Shown here piece by piece: positions 15,159-22,760 of a stretch of 33,748 nucleotides of DNA. Below the pieces are notes generated by a model. That model was not told the origin of the DNA, made no database searches, and worked only from the letters and a program-made list of their open reading frames with translations. This DNA is from Acidobacteriota bacterium (GTDB taxonomy: Bacteria; Acidobacteriota; Vicinamibacteria; Vicinamibacterales; UBA8438). The position numbers and the translations under genes are program-made. The stretch is taken from NCBI GenBank assembly GCA_009861545.1, contig VXME01000094.1:1-33748 (forward strand). The letters are read 5' to 3'. Position 1 is the first letter of the stretch, and each line of letters opens with the position of its first letter.

Positions 15159-16030
15159 CAGGCCGCTCCTTCCCCGGCGGGCGGTTCCACCGCCCGCGCG
15201 CCGGCCGCCTCGTCCGTGGCGGGCCGCACCGCGACCGTCGCCAGCAGGTATCCATGCCGCCGCAGCCACGGCCAGCGGCGCGACGCCAAGTCGAACGGTG
15301 CGCACAAGGCGCCCGTCAACCGGCCGAGCGGCCGGAGCCACGTGTGGCAGGCGAGGTCGAGCATCCGCAACCAGCCCGGTATGAACAGGATACCGGTCTC
15401 GGCGGTCACCGTAAAGCCGGCCCGCTCCAGCATCCGGCGGAAGACGGGCCGCGCGTACGACTTCTCGAAGCCGTAGTCGTAGAGGCCCAGGTGGTAGAGC
15501 GCCGCCACCAGCGCCGGGCGCAGGAACGGGTCGCGGCGGTTCGGAACGCCGATCACGGCCCGGCCGCCCGGGCGCAGCACGCGGAAGATCTCGCGCAACG
15601 CGCCGTCGGTGTCGTCGAAGTGCTCTACGGTCCCCATCGAGTAGATCGCGTCGAAGCTGCCGGAGCGGAACGGCAGCTTCCGGACGTCGCCGCGCACGCC
15701 GCCCAGCGCGAGCCCGGCCGCGGCGAAGCCGGCGCGGGCGTCGGCGACGATGGCGCCCGAGATGTCCACGCCGAACGCGTGCGCCCCGCGCCCGGCGGCC
15801 CAGCGCAGGATGCGGGTGTTCCGCGCCTCGTCCCAGAGATCGGTCTTCAGCACCCGGCTGCCAGCCAGGTCGGGAAGGTGCGTGCGCAGCAGCCACTCCT
15901 CGTCCGCGCGGTACTGCGCGGTGGAGCGTGCGCCGCCCAGATCCGGGAAGTTGTTGCCGACGTCGGCCCAGAAGCCGCGGTAGCGCGCCTCGCTGTCGGC
16001 GTCGCCCGCTGCTATCGGCGCCCTACGCAC
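15158..16030 (-). CDS. Divergent class I SAM-dependent methyltransferase
   Basis: The start is taken as GTG 16030 (GGA 6-8 bases upstream, overlapping the speD stop by 8 bases), giving 290 residues; the longer frame to 16099 would lie inside speD. The Rossmann core is recognisable from GVDIS (motif post-I acidic end), RGDVRKLPFRSGSFDAIYSMGTVEHFDD (motif II) and EIFRVLRPGGRAVIGVPNR (motif III). The usual glycine-rich motif I is replaced by RVLKTDLWDEARNTRIL. A C-terminal region has amphipathic or hydrophobic stretches (ILFIPGWLRMLDLACHTW). Substrate is unknown. Coupling by TGATG to the exosortase and overlap with speD suggest a joint role. An aminopropyl transfer role is conceivable given SpeD, but the sequence looks like a methyltransferase. 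Confidence 0.85.
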   Translation of the reverse strand: MRRAPIAAGDADSEARYRGFWADVGNNFPDLGGARSTAQYRADEEWLLRTHLPDLAGSRVLKTDLWDEARNTRILRWAAGRGAHAFGVDISGAIVADARAGFAAAGLALGGVRGDVRKLPFRSGSFDAIYSMGTVEHFDDTDGALREIFRVLRPGGRAVIGVPNRRDPFLRPALVAALYHLGLYDYGFEKSYARPVFRRMLERAGFTVTAETGILFIPGWLRMLDLACHTWLRPLGRLTGALCAPFDLASRRWPWLRRHGYLLATVAVRPATDEAAGARAVEPPAGEGAA

Positions 16031-16412
16031 CGGCCGTCCGCGACGCGGAGGATCCGCCGGCGATCGCCAGCTCGCGCCAATCGGACGACCCGGGCGCAAA
16101 GCAGAGCGTGTCGAGCGCGTCGCGCAGCCGCTCGGCCTTTCCGGCGTTCGAGGCGCGGTAGTCGCAGACGTGGAGATCGAGAGTGGCCCGGTCCTGCTCC
16201 GGCCAGAGGTGCATCACCAAGTGGGACTCGGCCAGCACCCAGACCAGCGTGGCGCCGCCGCCGGGAAAGGGGACGGACTGCTCGGCAACCACGTTCAGCC
16301 CGGCCGCCCGCACCTGTGCGGCAACCGCGGCCAACATGCCCGTCGCCGCGTCTCCGGCCGCCCGCAGGTCGTCGGAGCGGGTTCCGCCCCCGACAAAATG
16401 ATGTGCAATCAA
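16023..16412 (-). CDS. speD: S-adenosylmethionine decarboxylase proenzyme-like
   Basis: Prokaryotic AdoMet decarboxylases self-cleave before a Ser, which becomes the pyruvoyl cofactor, and make decarboxylated SAM for polyamine synthesis. Starting at TTG 16412 (IAHHFVGGGTRSDD) the protein has 129 residues, and the key residues fall at Ser63 (AESH), His68 (MHLWPE) and Cys83 (HVCDY). These are the same numbers as in the well-studied Thermotoga enzyme, which is the main reason for this start over the upstream TTG or GTG codons near 16499. The whole pattern ESHLVMHLWPEQDRATLDLHVC is family-like. No spermidine synthase is adjacent; instead a methyltransferase and exosortase follow, so its role could be outside ordinary polyamine synthesis. 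A promoter lies just upstream. Confidence 0.85.
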   Translation of the reverse strand: MIAHHFVGGGTRSDDLRAAGDAATGMLAAVAAQVRAAGLNVVAEQSVPFPGGGATLVWVLAESHLVMHLWPEQDRATLDLHVCDYRASNAGKAERLRDALDTLCFAPGSSDWRELAIAGGSSASRTAGA

Positions 16413-16469
16413 GGGTAGTCGTTCCGGGATACCGGGCCGCCCGTCATCGACCAGCCCATGCGCGAGCAG

Positions 16470-16499
16470 AAGATAGCACAAGTCGCGCGCCAACACCAA
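16470..16499 (-). promoter_or_regulatory. Candidate promoter of speD-methyltransferase-exosortase
   Basis: On the minus strand TTGGTG (16499-16494) and TATCTT (16475-16470) are spaced by 18 bases. A start near 16463 would give a leader of about 50 bases before TTG 16412. It separates this unit from the glycosyltransferase gene that ends at 16610. Confidence 0.4.
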
Positions 16500-16609
16500 A
16501 GCCGCCCACGGCGGGCGGGGGCGCGCCGATCACGAGTCGCCATGGGACATTCGCAACGGCCTCGAACCATGTTTCGGTCGATCCGGACGGGAACATTACG
16601 GTTGGCCGG

Positions 16610-19117
16610 TCAGGGCGCGGGCTCCGCGGGCGGCGGGTCGACCAGCACGCGATACAGGCGCACGCCGAGATCACGCCGGTCCGGCGACGAACCGAAGGCT
16701 TCCGGCCGGAACGTCGTCGACTCGATCTCCAGCTCGATCGGGCCCGGGCCGCCGGTCTCCGGCAGGTCCATCCGGACCGCCTGCGGGGTCCCCGCCAGCG
16801 TCCACCGCCCGAGCACCCGCTCTCCGACCGACACGGTGATCTCGGCCGGCGCCACGCCGGGCGGGCGGGGGCCCGCAGCGACGAGCGTGACGGCGCTCGC
16901 CGCCGGCAGCCTGAGGGACGCGCGCGGACCGGTCCAGCGGAACGTCCGGCGGGTCGGACCCCGCTCGGGCTCGGACGCATGGAAGCCCCGCAGGTCGTAC
17001 AGGAGGTCGACGGCGGGCGTCCCGACGTCGACATCCAGCCGCTCGCCGTCCGCCGTCCCCGTGACCTGGAAAAACCGCAGCAGGATCGGCGTGCGCACGA
17101 CCGCCTGCGGGACCCGGGCGCGTGTGACTTCCAGGGTGCGGAGGTCGATCTGCGTCCGGCCGATCGCGGCCAACGCCAGGTCCGGCGCGAAGAACGAGAA
17201 ATCGTCCCGCCCGACGACGAAGAACACCGCCCGCCCGCCCGCAAGCCAGTCCCCGATGACGCGCCGCAGGACCCGGCCGTCGGGACCGGGCCCCTGGACG
17301 AGGATGGTGTCCACGTCATGGAGGTAGGCCAGCGACGTCGGGATGTGCGTGCCGGCCAGATCCGGACTCATCAGCACGACCGCCCGCTCGGGGAATAGCC
17401 GCGCCACCGGCGCGAGGGAATCGTCCCACAGCGGCTGGCCGATCAGCGCGAGGCTCGGGCGCGCGACCAGCCCCACGAGGAGCGCGCCGGCGGCCAGGGT
17501 CAGCCCCACCCGGTACCGGGGGGCGGGCACGCGGGCCAGCAGGCCGACCGCGGCCAGCGCGGCGAAGAGCATCGTGAGGGGAAGGACGACCGGCACGAAC
17601 CGCCGCATCGACCCGATCTGCACGCCCGTCTCCAGCGGGTCGTACAGATACTGCAGGCCGACGACGCCGAGCAGCAGGCCGGCAAAGACCAGCCCCGCCG
17701 GGGCGGCGCGCCGGACGAGTCCCAACCCCGCGAGTCCCGACACCGCCAGCCCCAGCCCCGCGAGGCCGAGCACCGGCCAGGAGAAGTACCACCCCAACCA
17801 GGAGATCGTCTCGTCGAGCCGGCCCGTGGTGGCCGTCACGTAGGCGGCGCCGTAGACGACGAGCCCGCCCGCCGCGGCCAGTCCCCACAGACGCCGGACC
17901 CACCGCTCCTCCGGCCGGCGGAGCCCGACGACGCCGGCAGCGACCAGCACCCCCGTGGCCAGGGCCACGCCTGCCTGCAGCAGGAAGGATTCCCGCAGCA
18001 GGCCGAGCACCTCGGACGTCCGCATCAGGTACGCCACGTACGGCCTGTAGTGCGAGTCGAAGGTAAGGTAATGCACGAGGTTGTGCGCCATCAGCAGGCC
18101 GAACGTCCCCAGCAGGGGCAGAAGCAGGGGCGGGTCGTCCGGCCGCGCGCGTCCGAGGAGCCGCACCGCGGCGACGGCCAGCAGGAAGACGCTCAGCAGG
18201 ACGACGAGATCGACCTTGGCGAAACAGGCCAGGCCCAGGAACCAGCCCGCGGCGCACGCCCACCGCGGGGCGCCGCGCGCGGTCGCCACCAGCCACGCGA
18301 GCACCCCGGCCACCACGAAACACTGCGCGACCGTCTCCGGCAGCGGGACCTTCGCGAACCAGATCTGCGGCATCGAGACCGCCGTCAGCGCGGCCGCGAG
18401 CCAGGCGGCGGGCACGCCGCCCAGCCGCCGCGCCACGCACCACAGGCCGATCAGGCTCAGGGTCGCGAAGAGGGGCGCCACGACCAACGCCCCCTGCGGC
18501 GAGACCAGCGTATGGCCCAGGGCCGTCAGGACCGGAAACAGCGGGGAGAAGCCCGTGGTCACCGTCGGATCGGCAATGTCCGGGATCAGGAAGCCGCCCG
18601 GGAAGCGCGAGTACGGCCGCCCGTCCAGGGCCACGCGCACCGTCCACACCACGTCGCCGGGCACCCGATTCAGGAACAGCGCGCCGCGGCTGTCGGCCGG
18701 CAGCCGGCGTACCAGCGGGTCCTCGAACTCGAGCGCGCCGTGACGAGCAATCTGCCGGCTGAAGTTCAGATAGACGGTAGCGTCGCCGGCGGCCATCTCG
18801 GTGTGGTACGGCGGAAGGAACAGCGCGGCGCATACCAGGATCCCGGCCGCCGCGGCCAGCGCAGGACGCCATCCGCCGCCGGACGCGGGGGGCGCGGGCG
18901 GAGCCGCGCGGAGGGAGCCCCACAGGCCGAACCCGATCACCGCGACCGCGAGCATGAACGCCAGCAGGCCCAGCCGGAGCAGGCCGAGCTCGGCGAGCAA
19001 CAGCGCCGACCACGCCACGATGCTCACGCCCAGCATCGCGCGGAGGAACCAGCGCTCCACGCGCGACGCGTACCCGCGGTCTTCGGTGTCGGGCCTTTCC
19101 GGCTGCGCCGCGGTCAT
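16610..19117 (-). CDS. GT39-like polytopic membrane glycosyltransferase
   Basis: The protein has 835 residues from ATG 19117, 5 bases after the gmd stop. An N-terminal half to two thirds of about 11-13 hydrophobic helices is followed by a soluble C-terminal part with beta-rich character (about 600-835). The first large extracytoplasmic loop holds YHTEMAAGDATVYLNFSRQIARHG, where the acidic residues are placed as in PMT/ArnT-type (GT-C) enzymes that transfer sugars from polyprenyl-phosphate donors. KVPLPETVAQCF and QPLWDDSLAP are other notable loops. Acceptor is unknown. Neighbours suggest glycosylation of exported proteins or of a lipid-linked glycan; the polyprenol-phosphate-mannose synthase at 29185 could supply the donor. 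The frame continues backwards through gmd antisense phase, but that is a shadow. Confidence 0.8.
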   Translation of the reverse strand: MTAAQPERPDTEDRGYASRVERWFLRAMLGVSIVAWSALLLAELGLLRLGLLAFMLAVAVIGFGLWGSLRAAPPAPPASGGGWRPALAAAAGILVCAALFLPPYHTEMAAGDATVYLNFSRQIARHGALEFEDPLVRRLPADSRGALFLNRVPGDVVWTVRVALDGRPYSRFPGGFLIPDIADPTVTTGFSPLFPVLTALGHTLVSPQGALVVAPLFATLSLIGLWCVARRLGGVPAAWLAAALTAVSMPQIWFAKVPLPETVAQCFVVAGVLAWLVATARGAPRWACAAGWFLGLACFAKVDLVVLLSVFLLAVAAVRLLGRARPDDPPLLLPLLGTFGLLMAHNLVHYLTFDSHYRPYVAYLMRTSEVLGLLRESFLLQAGVALATGVLVAAGVVGLRRPEERWVRRLWGLAAAGGLVVYGAAYVTATTGRLDETISWLGWYFSWPVLGLAGLGLAVSGLAGLGLVRRAAPAGLVFAGLLLGVVGLQYLYDPLETGVQIGSMRRFVPVVLPLTMLFAALAAVGLLARVPAPRYRVGLTLAAGALLVGLVARPSLALIGQPLWDDSLAPVARLFPERAVVLMSPDLAGTHIPTSLAYLHDVDTILVQGPGPDGRVLRRVIGDWLAGGRAVFFVVGRDDFSFFAPDLALAAIGRTQIDLRTLEVTRARVPQAVVRTPILLRFFQVTGTADGERLDVDVGTPAVDLLYDLRGFHASEPERGPTRRTFRWTGPRASLRLPAASAVTLVAAGPRPPGVAPAEITVSVGERVLGRWTLAGTPQAVRMDLPETGGPGPIELEIESTTFRPEAFGSSPDRRDLGVRLYRVLVDPPPAEPAP

Positions 19118-19122
19118 GGCGC

Positions 19123-20094
19123 TCAGGACCTGTCCGTCGCAAGCCGCTCGAGGTCCGCGTCGACCATCATCCGGACCAGTCCCTCGAAGTCGACGCTCGG
19201 CCGCCAGTCCAGCTCGGCCGCCGCCTTCGCCGGATCGCCGATCAGATGGTCCACCTCGGCCGGCCGCAGCAGCGCCGGATCCGTCCGCACGTGCGCGCGC
19301 CAGTCGAGGCCGGCGTGGGCGAACGCAATCTCGACCAGCTCGCGCACGGAACGGCTGGCCCCGGTGGCGATCACGTAGTCGTCGGCCGCCTCCTGCTGCA
19401 GCATCAGCCACATGGCCCGCACGTAGTCGCCCGCGAAGCCCCAGTCGCGCCGCGCGTCCAGGTTGCCGAGCGACAGCGCGTCGCAGAGGCCCGCCTTGAT
19501 CCGGGCCACACCGTCGGTGACCTTGCGGGTCACGAACTCCAGGCCGCGGCGCGGCGACTCGTGGTTGAAGAGAATGCCGGAGACCGCGAACAGGTCGTAG
19601 CTCTCGCGGTAGTTCACGGTGATGTAGTGGGCGAAGACCTTCGAGACGCCGTAGGGGCTGCGCGGATAGAAGGGCGTCAGCTCCGTCTGCGGCGTCTCGC
19701 GCACCTTGCCGAACATCTCGCTCGACGACGCCTGGTAGACGCGGATCGACGTGTCGACCTGCCGGATCGCCTCCAGGACCCGCGTGACGCCCTGCGCGTT
19801 GTACTCGCCGGTCAGCAGCGGCTGGTCCCACGACGCCGGCACGAACGACATGGCGGCCAGGTTGTAGATCTCGTGCGGCCGGACCTCGTCGACGAGCCGG
19901 ATGAGCGACAATTGATCGAGCAGGTCGGCCGGCCGCAGCGTGATGCGGTCCTGCAGATGGGCGATGCGCCAGTGGTTGGGCGTGCTGAGCCGGCGGGTAA
20001 CGCCGACCACCTCGTAGCCCTGCTCCAGCAGCAGCTCCGCCAGGTACGAACCGTCCTGCCCGGTGATTCCCGTGATGATGGCGCGTTTCGACAC
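19123..20094 (-). CDS. gmd: GDP-mannose 4,6-dehydratase
   Basis: This short-chain dehydrogenase converts GDP-mannose to GDP-4-keto-6-deoxymannose, the precursor of GDP-rhamnose, GDP-fucose and GDP-perosamine. The 323-residue protein starts at GTG 20094. It has the NADP-binding [15 protein letters not shown] at the N-terminus, the TRR arginines, [20 protein letters not shown], the catalytic SSSEMFG and YGVSK (Tyr and Lys) and [16 protein letters not shown]. All are diagnostic of Gmd. No reductase partner for the 4-keto sugar is next to it; the RmlD-like protein at 24368 is nearer to dTDP-sugar reductases. It heads the minus-strand run toward the exosortase. Confidence 0.96.
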   Translation of the reverse strand: MSKRAIITGITGQDGSYLAELLLEQGYEVVGVTRRLSTPNHWRIAHLQDRITLRPADLLDQLSLIRLVDEVRPHEIYNLAAMSFVPASWDQPLLTGEYNAQGVTRVLEAIRQVDTSIRVYQASSSEMFGKVRETPQTELTPFYPRSPYGVSKVFAHYITVNYRESYDLFAVSGILFNHESPRRGLEFVTRKVTDGVARIKAGLCDALSLGNLDARRDWGFAGDYVRAMWLMLQQEAADDYVIATGASRSVRELVEIAFAHAGLDWRAHVRTDPALLRPAEVDHLIGDPAKAAAELDWRPSVDFEGLVRMMVDADLERLATDRS

Positions 20095-20351
20095 GTGTTC
20101 TATGCCCCAGCGAGGCCGCGCCAGCCCCTATTGGGACGAGACCTCGGTGGCCTGTCGCCTCGACCTGTCACCGGCTACCGGCATGCTGCAGCCGGCGGAA
20201 GCGCGTGGATCGCGACGAGGAGGTCGGCTGGCGTCCGCTTCGGCCCACCGGACTCGCCCCGTGGTCCGTGAAGCTTCATCGCCATGATTTGCCCGATTCT
20301 ACCACGCGCCGCCATGCAGATCAGGACCGGAGCCGCAAAGCCGTGCCCCCC

Positions 20352-20381
20352 TTGACCCGGCTTTCCTGGTGATGGTAGGCT
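20352..20381 (+). promoter_or_regulatory. Promoter of the fibronectin-III sorting-signal protein
   Basis: TTGACC (20352-20357) and TAGGCT (20376-20381) are 18 bases apart. A start near 20388 gives a leader of about 270 bases before ATG 20657. The rest of the gmd-fnIII gap (20095-20351) shows no supported gene; on the minus strand a TAGAAT box near 20296-20301 and a 36-codon frame beneath it (20285-20175) could be a leader peptide or chance. Confidence 0.45.
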
Positions 20382-20420
20382 CCCCGCCATGCGGCGGCTG
20401 CGGTTCTGCTGGCTCACGGA

Positions 20421-20639
20421 TCGGTCCCGTCCGGTTTCAAGCTGCGGGGGGCTAAAGCTCGGCCTTGCACCGACCGACAATTGCTGGTAGGGTTGCCGAT
20501 GTTTTCGCGGATCGATGCTCACAGCCGCTTGAGGGGCGGTTCGGCTCCCCTGGAAGCGGAAAAGCTCGCATGGTGCGAGCGCCGGGCTCCTGCGGAGTCC
20601 GTGAATCGGGACCCGCAGGGTCCACCGTCTCTACGACGG
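20421..20639 (+). ncRNA. Highly structured 5' leader with a five-hairpin ladder
   Basis: Upstream part: TCGGTC (about 20421) can pair with GACCGA (about 20472) to close a multi-branch domain. Downstream part, five hairpins in a row: 20525-20559 (CCGCTT-AGGGG paired with CCCCT-AAGCGG), 20564-20580 (GCTCGCA-TGG-TGCGAGC), 20584-20600 (GGGCTCC-TGC-GGAGTCC with one G-T), 20609-20623 (GGACCC-GCA-GGGTCC) and 20625-20639 (CCGTC-TCTAC-GACGG). Three of them have three-base loops. The Shine-Dalgarno GGAGG follows at once. This could be a regulatory RNA, mRNA stabiliser or protein-binding leader. No known riboswitch was matched with confidence. Confidence 0.5.
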
Positions 20640-20656
20640 GGAGTTGGAGGACACAG

Positions 20657-22069
20657 ATGAGGAGCAAACGGCGATCAATCGTCGTCACTGGCGTGATGCT
20701 GTCGGCGCTGGTGTTCGGCTCGACGGCAGCTTCGGCGCAGACGGCGCCCCCCGGGGCCAGCGCCGTCGAAGTATCCGCCCTTGGTTACGATCAGCTCTTG
20801 GTGAGTTGGACGTCGGCCGCCAACAACACGGACCCTCCGGCGAGCGGCCAGGTTATCCGTGCCAGCTACCAGGTTGGCTACCTCAAGCACGCCTCCGCCA
20901 CCGCGTTCGGGGCGGGCTCGCCCATGACGATGACGGTCAACGCCGCGCAGTCGCAAGCTGTACTCACGGGCTTGGACGCCGGCTCGAGGTACGTGGTCGC
21001 GGTACGCGCCATTGCCGGCGCCGCGAATGCCGACGTGACGGACAAGGCGAACCAACCTTGGCAGTATCCCACCGCCGCCCCCGTGTCGACGTCGGCGGCG
21101 CCCATGCCCGAGACGATTCTCGAGCGCGACATCATGGTCACCGAGGGTGATATGGAGTTGGACGTCGAGTGGGATGCGCCCAGGCCGGACTCGACCTCAC
21201 GCACCTCCACCCTCACGATCACCGAGTACGAGGTTTCGTTCGGCGAGAAGGCGGACGGTTCCGACAGCAAGGTGTGGCCCGCTACGATCACCTCGCCCGT
21301 CGTGAACCTCGACCGGTTGAAGAACGACACCAAGTACTACATCGCCATCCGGTCGAAGAACAGCGCCGGTGGGTGGAGCATGTACGACTGGTCGGAAGCC
21401 GCGGAAGGCACGCCGATGGCTCCTGCGGAGCCGGAGCTCACCGCCCCCATGAACGTCATGGCGGATGCTGGCGATGGGATGATCGATGTTTCCTGGGATG
21501 CCGTTGAGGGTGCTGACTCCTACAAGGTGTCGTGGATGATGGCCGGTGGCAGTGCCACCTCCTCCGACACGGCGATGGGGACGTCCTACACCATCGAAAA
21601 CCTGATGAACGGAACGGAGTACTCCGTACAGGTCAGTGCCATGAAGGGCGACATGGAAGGCCCGATGTCGACGGCTATGATGGCCACGCCCATGGCAGAC
21701 CCGCTTGACGCCCCCATGAACGTCATGGTGGAGGCTGGCGATGGGATGATCATGGTTTCCTGGGACGCCGTAGATCGCGCTGACGACTACAAGGTGTCCT
21801 GGACTGCCGGCGGTGTCACCGCCAGCGCCATGACGATGGGGGCTACGTCCTACACCATCGAGAACCTGATGAACGGCACGGAGTACTCCGTGCAGGTCAG
21901 CGGCATGATGGGCGACATGGAAGGCCCGATGTCGACGGCTATGACGGCCACGCCCATGCCGGTGGAGCCGGTGCCTGCGTTGCCGCTGTTCGGCATGCTG
22001 GCCCTGGGTGCGGGTCTGGTGGCGGCCGGTCGCCGTCGCCTGCACGCGCAGCGGCTGCTGAAGAACTAG
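20657..22069 (+). CDS. Secreted fibronectin-III protein with exosortase-type C-terminal signal
   Basis: The 470-residue protein starts at ATG 20657 (GGAGG 7 bases upstream). A signal peptide (1-27, ending ASAQ) is followed by about four fibronectin type III-like domains: 34-130, 148-253, 262-346 and 352-434. The last two are near copies (APMNVM..AGDGMI.VSWDAV, YTIENLMNGTEYSVQVS) and very Met-rich. The C-terminus is VEPVPALPLFG (to 446), a hydrophobic helix (447-458) and RRRLHAQR. This tripartite tail is the layout of exosortase sorting signals; VPALPLFG fits the pattern of the IPTLxxWG class (hydrophobic-P-x-L-x-x-aromatic-G). It faces the exosortase operon and is a likely substrate. Function beyond being a surface adhesin or matrix-like protein is unknown. 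Confidence 0.88.
   Translation: MRSKRRSIVVTGVMLSALVFGSTAASAQTAPPGASAVEVSALGYDQLLVSWTSAANNTDPPASGQVIRASYQVGYLKHASATAFGAGSPMTMTVNAAQSQAVLTGLDAGSRYVVAVRAIAGAANADVTDKANQPWQYPTAAPVSTSAAPMPETILERDIMVTEGDMELDVEWDAPRPDSTSRTSTLTITEYEVSFGEKADGSDSKVWPATITSPVVNLDRLKNDTKYYIAIRSKNSAGGWSMYDWSEAAEGTPMAPAEPELTAPMNVMADAGDGMIDVSWDAVEGADSYKVSWMMAGGSATSSDTAMGTSYTIENLMNGTEYSVQVSAMKGDMEGPMSTAMMATPMADPLDAPMNVMVEAGDGMIMVSWDAVDRADDYKVSWTAGGVTASAMTMGATSYTIENLMNGTEYSVQVSGMMGDMEGPMSTAMTATPMPVEPVPALPLFGMLALGAGLVAAGRRRLHAQRLLKN
21447..21956 (+). repeat. Tandem copies of a fibronectin-III module
   Basis: Two direct copies, about 21447-21692 and 21713-21956, encode residues 264-346 and 353-434. Long stretches are almost identical at DNA level around the GDGMI, TIENLMNGTEYSVQV and EGPMSTAM blocks, showing recent duplication. 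Confidence 0.8.
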
Positions 22070-22105
22070 CCGCGCCTGAAGTTCGTCGGATTGCGTCCTC
22101 ATGGA

Positions 22106-22140
22106 GCCGGAGCAGGTTCGCCTGCTCCGGCTTTTCTTTT
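22106..22140 (+). terminator. Strong intrinsic terminator after the fibronectin-III gene
   Basis: A perfect 11-base-pair stem GCCGGAGCAGG/CCTGCTCCGGC (22106-22116 with 22121-22131) with a TTCG tetraloop is followed by TTTTCTTTT. It lies 37 bases after the stop codon and marks the left edge of the decayed duplicated segment. Confidence 0.92.
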
Positions 22141-22159
22141 GGACGCCGCCGCGCGCGTT

Positions 22160-22545
22160 CGCCGGCCGCCGCGAGCTTGCGGTTCGACAGGGCGCAAAAG
22201 CGCGGGCGCGGGGCGCGCAGGTTCAGCTCGTCGAGGGTAACGCCGCGGATTGTGGGCTCCACGCCCAGCTCCCCCGCCAGCGCCGTCGCCACCTCGAACC
22301 AGGTGGCGTGACCCGACCCGACGCAGTGGTACAGCCCGTGCGCCGGCGCCGCCCGCAGCAACGCCGCCGTGGCCGCACGTAGGCCCGCGCCTCCTGCGCG
22401 AACGGCCACCGCCGCGCGCACCCGGGCTTCGTCGGTGATGTCGAGATCCGCACGGGTCAGCGGCACGACGTCGTGCTCGGCCGCCGAGCACGCGCGCCAC
22501 CACTTGGCCGAGCTGGCCGCCCGCGCCGGTGACCAGCGCCTTCAC
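22160..22545 (-). pseudogene. Decayed copy of the RmlD-like reductase gene
   Basis: This is a broken duplicate of the gene at 24368-25234. It opens with the same GTG-MKALVTGAGG start, then gains one extra G after VARVL (frameshift). It loses two internal blocks (corresponding roughly to 24652-24810 and 24838-25095 of the intact copy) and lacks the last 20 or so codons. The surviving part TLDELNLRAPRPRFCALSNRKLAAAG is nearly identical to the intact copy, so the duplication is recent or the region is still recombining. Confidence 0.85.
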
Positions 22546-22551
22546 CGCGCG

Positions 22552-22715
22552 TTCATGTTCTCCCGCCAGCCGGCGGGCCGGCGGGCGGCTCGTCCGGCGC
22601 GTCGGGGACGACGCCCGGCGCCGGCGGCGTAGGTTGCCTCATGCGGCTCGCCTGCCGGTGATCGACCCTCACCGCGCGCGTTCCTTCACCATCGCGCGGG
22701 CCTCGCGATCACCCT
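22552..22715 (-). pseudogene. Remnants of the coiled-coil gene and smpB tail
   Basis: At 22552-22629 the sequence matches the 3' end of the coiled-coil gene at 25242. After a short scrambled stretch, 22669-22712 matches the last 14 codons of smpB (DREARAMVKERAR and stop). The middle of the coiled-coil gene (about 450 bases) is missing. Order and orientation equal those of the intact block, which proves one segmental duplication rather than separate events. Confidence 0.8.
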
Positions 22716-22760
22716 TGAATGAACAGCCCCCGTATTCAAGGATAATTGCTATCCTTGAAT
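22713..22760 (+). promoter_or_regulatory. Inverted-repeat operator over the fic start
   Basis: Three copies of the sequence CCTTGAAT are seen: direct at 22713-22720, inverted in ATTCAAGGAT (22734-22743), and direct in ATCCTTGAAT (22751-22760). The last two form a perfect 10-base inverted repeat with a 7-base spacer, and the final arm covers the ATG of fic. A -10-like GATAAT (22741-22746) lies within it, so a bound protein would block transcription and translation. The Fic protein has a winged-helix tail and could be the regulator. Confidence 0.6.

Noticed and set aside
15158-16099. Methyltransferase start at 16099
   Set aside because: It would overlap speD by 77 bases and add a basic, low-complexity stretch; GTG 16030 gives normal coupling.
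16413-16499. SpeD N-terminal extension from TTG 16499
   Set aside because: It overlaps the promoter-like TATCTT, and the shorter form puts Ser63, His68 and Cys83 at the usual numbers.
13407-17398. Long plus-strand frames (about 690 and 750 codons) opposite the exosortase, methyltransferase and glycosyltransferase
   Set aside because: Composition is Arg/Ala/Pro/Gly noise typical of GC-rich antisense; the minus-strand genes carry clear motifs.
20175-20285. Small minus-strand frame of 36 codons in the gmd to fibronectin-III gap
   Set aside because: A TAGAAT box precedes it, but there is no Shine-Dalgarno, family match or other support; noted only within the promoter entry.
20438-20502. Resemblance to the 3' half of a cyclic-di-GMP-I (GEMM) riboswitch (CTAAAGCTCGGCC...GGTAGGGTTGCCGATG)
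   Set aside because: The essential 5' half with GGGCAAACC and the GNRA hairpin was not found, so it is not called a riboswitch.
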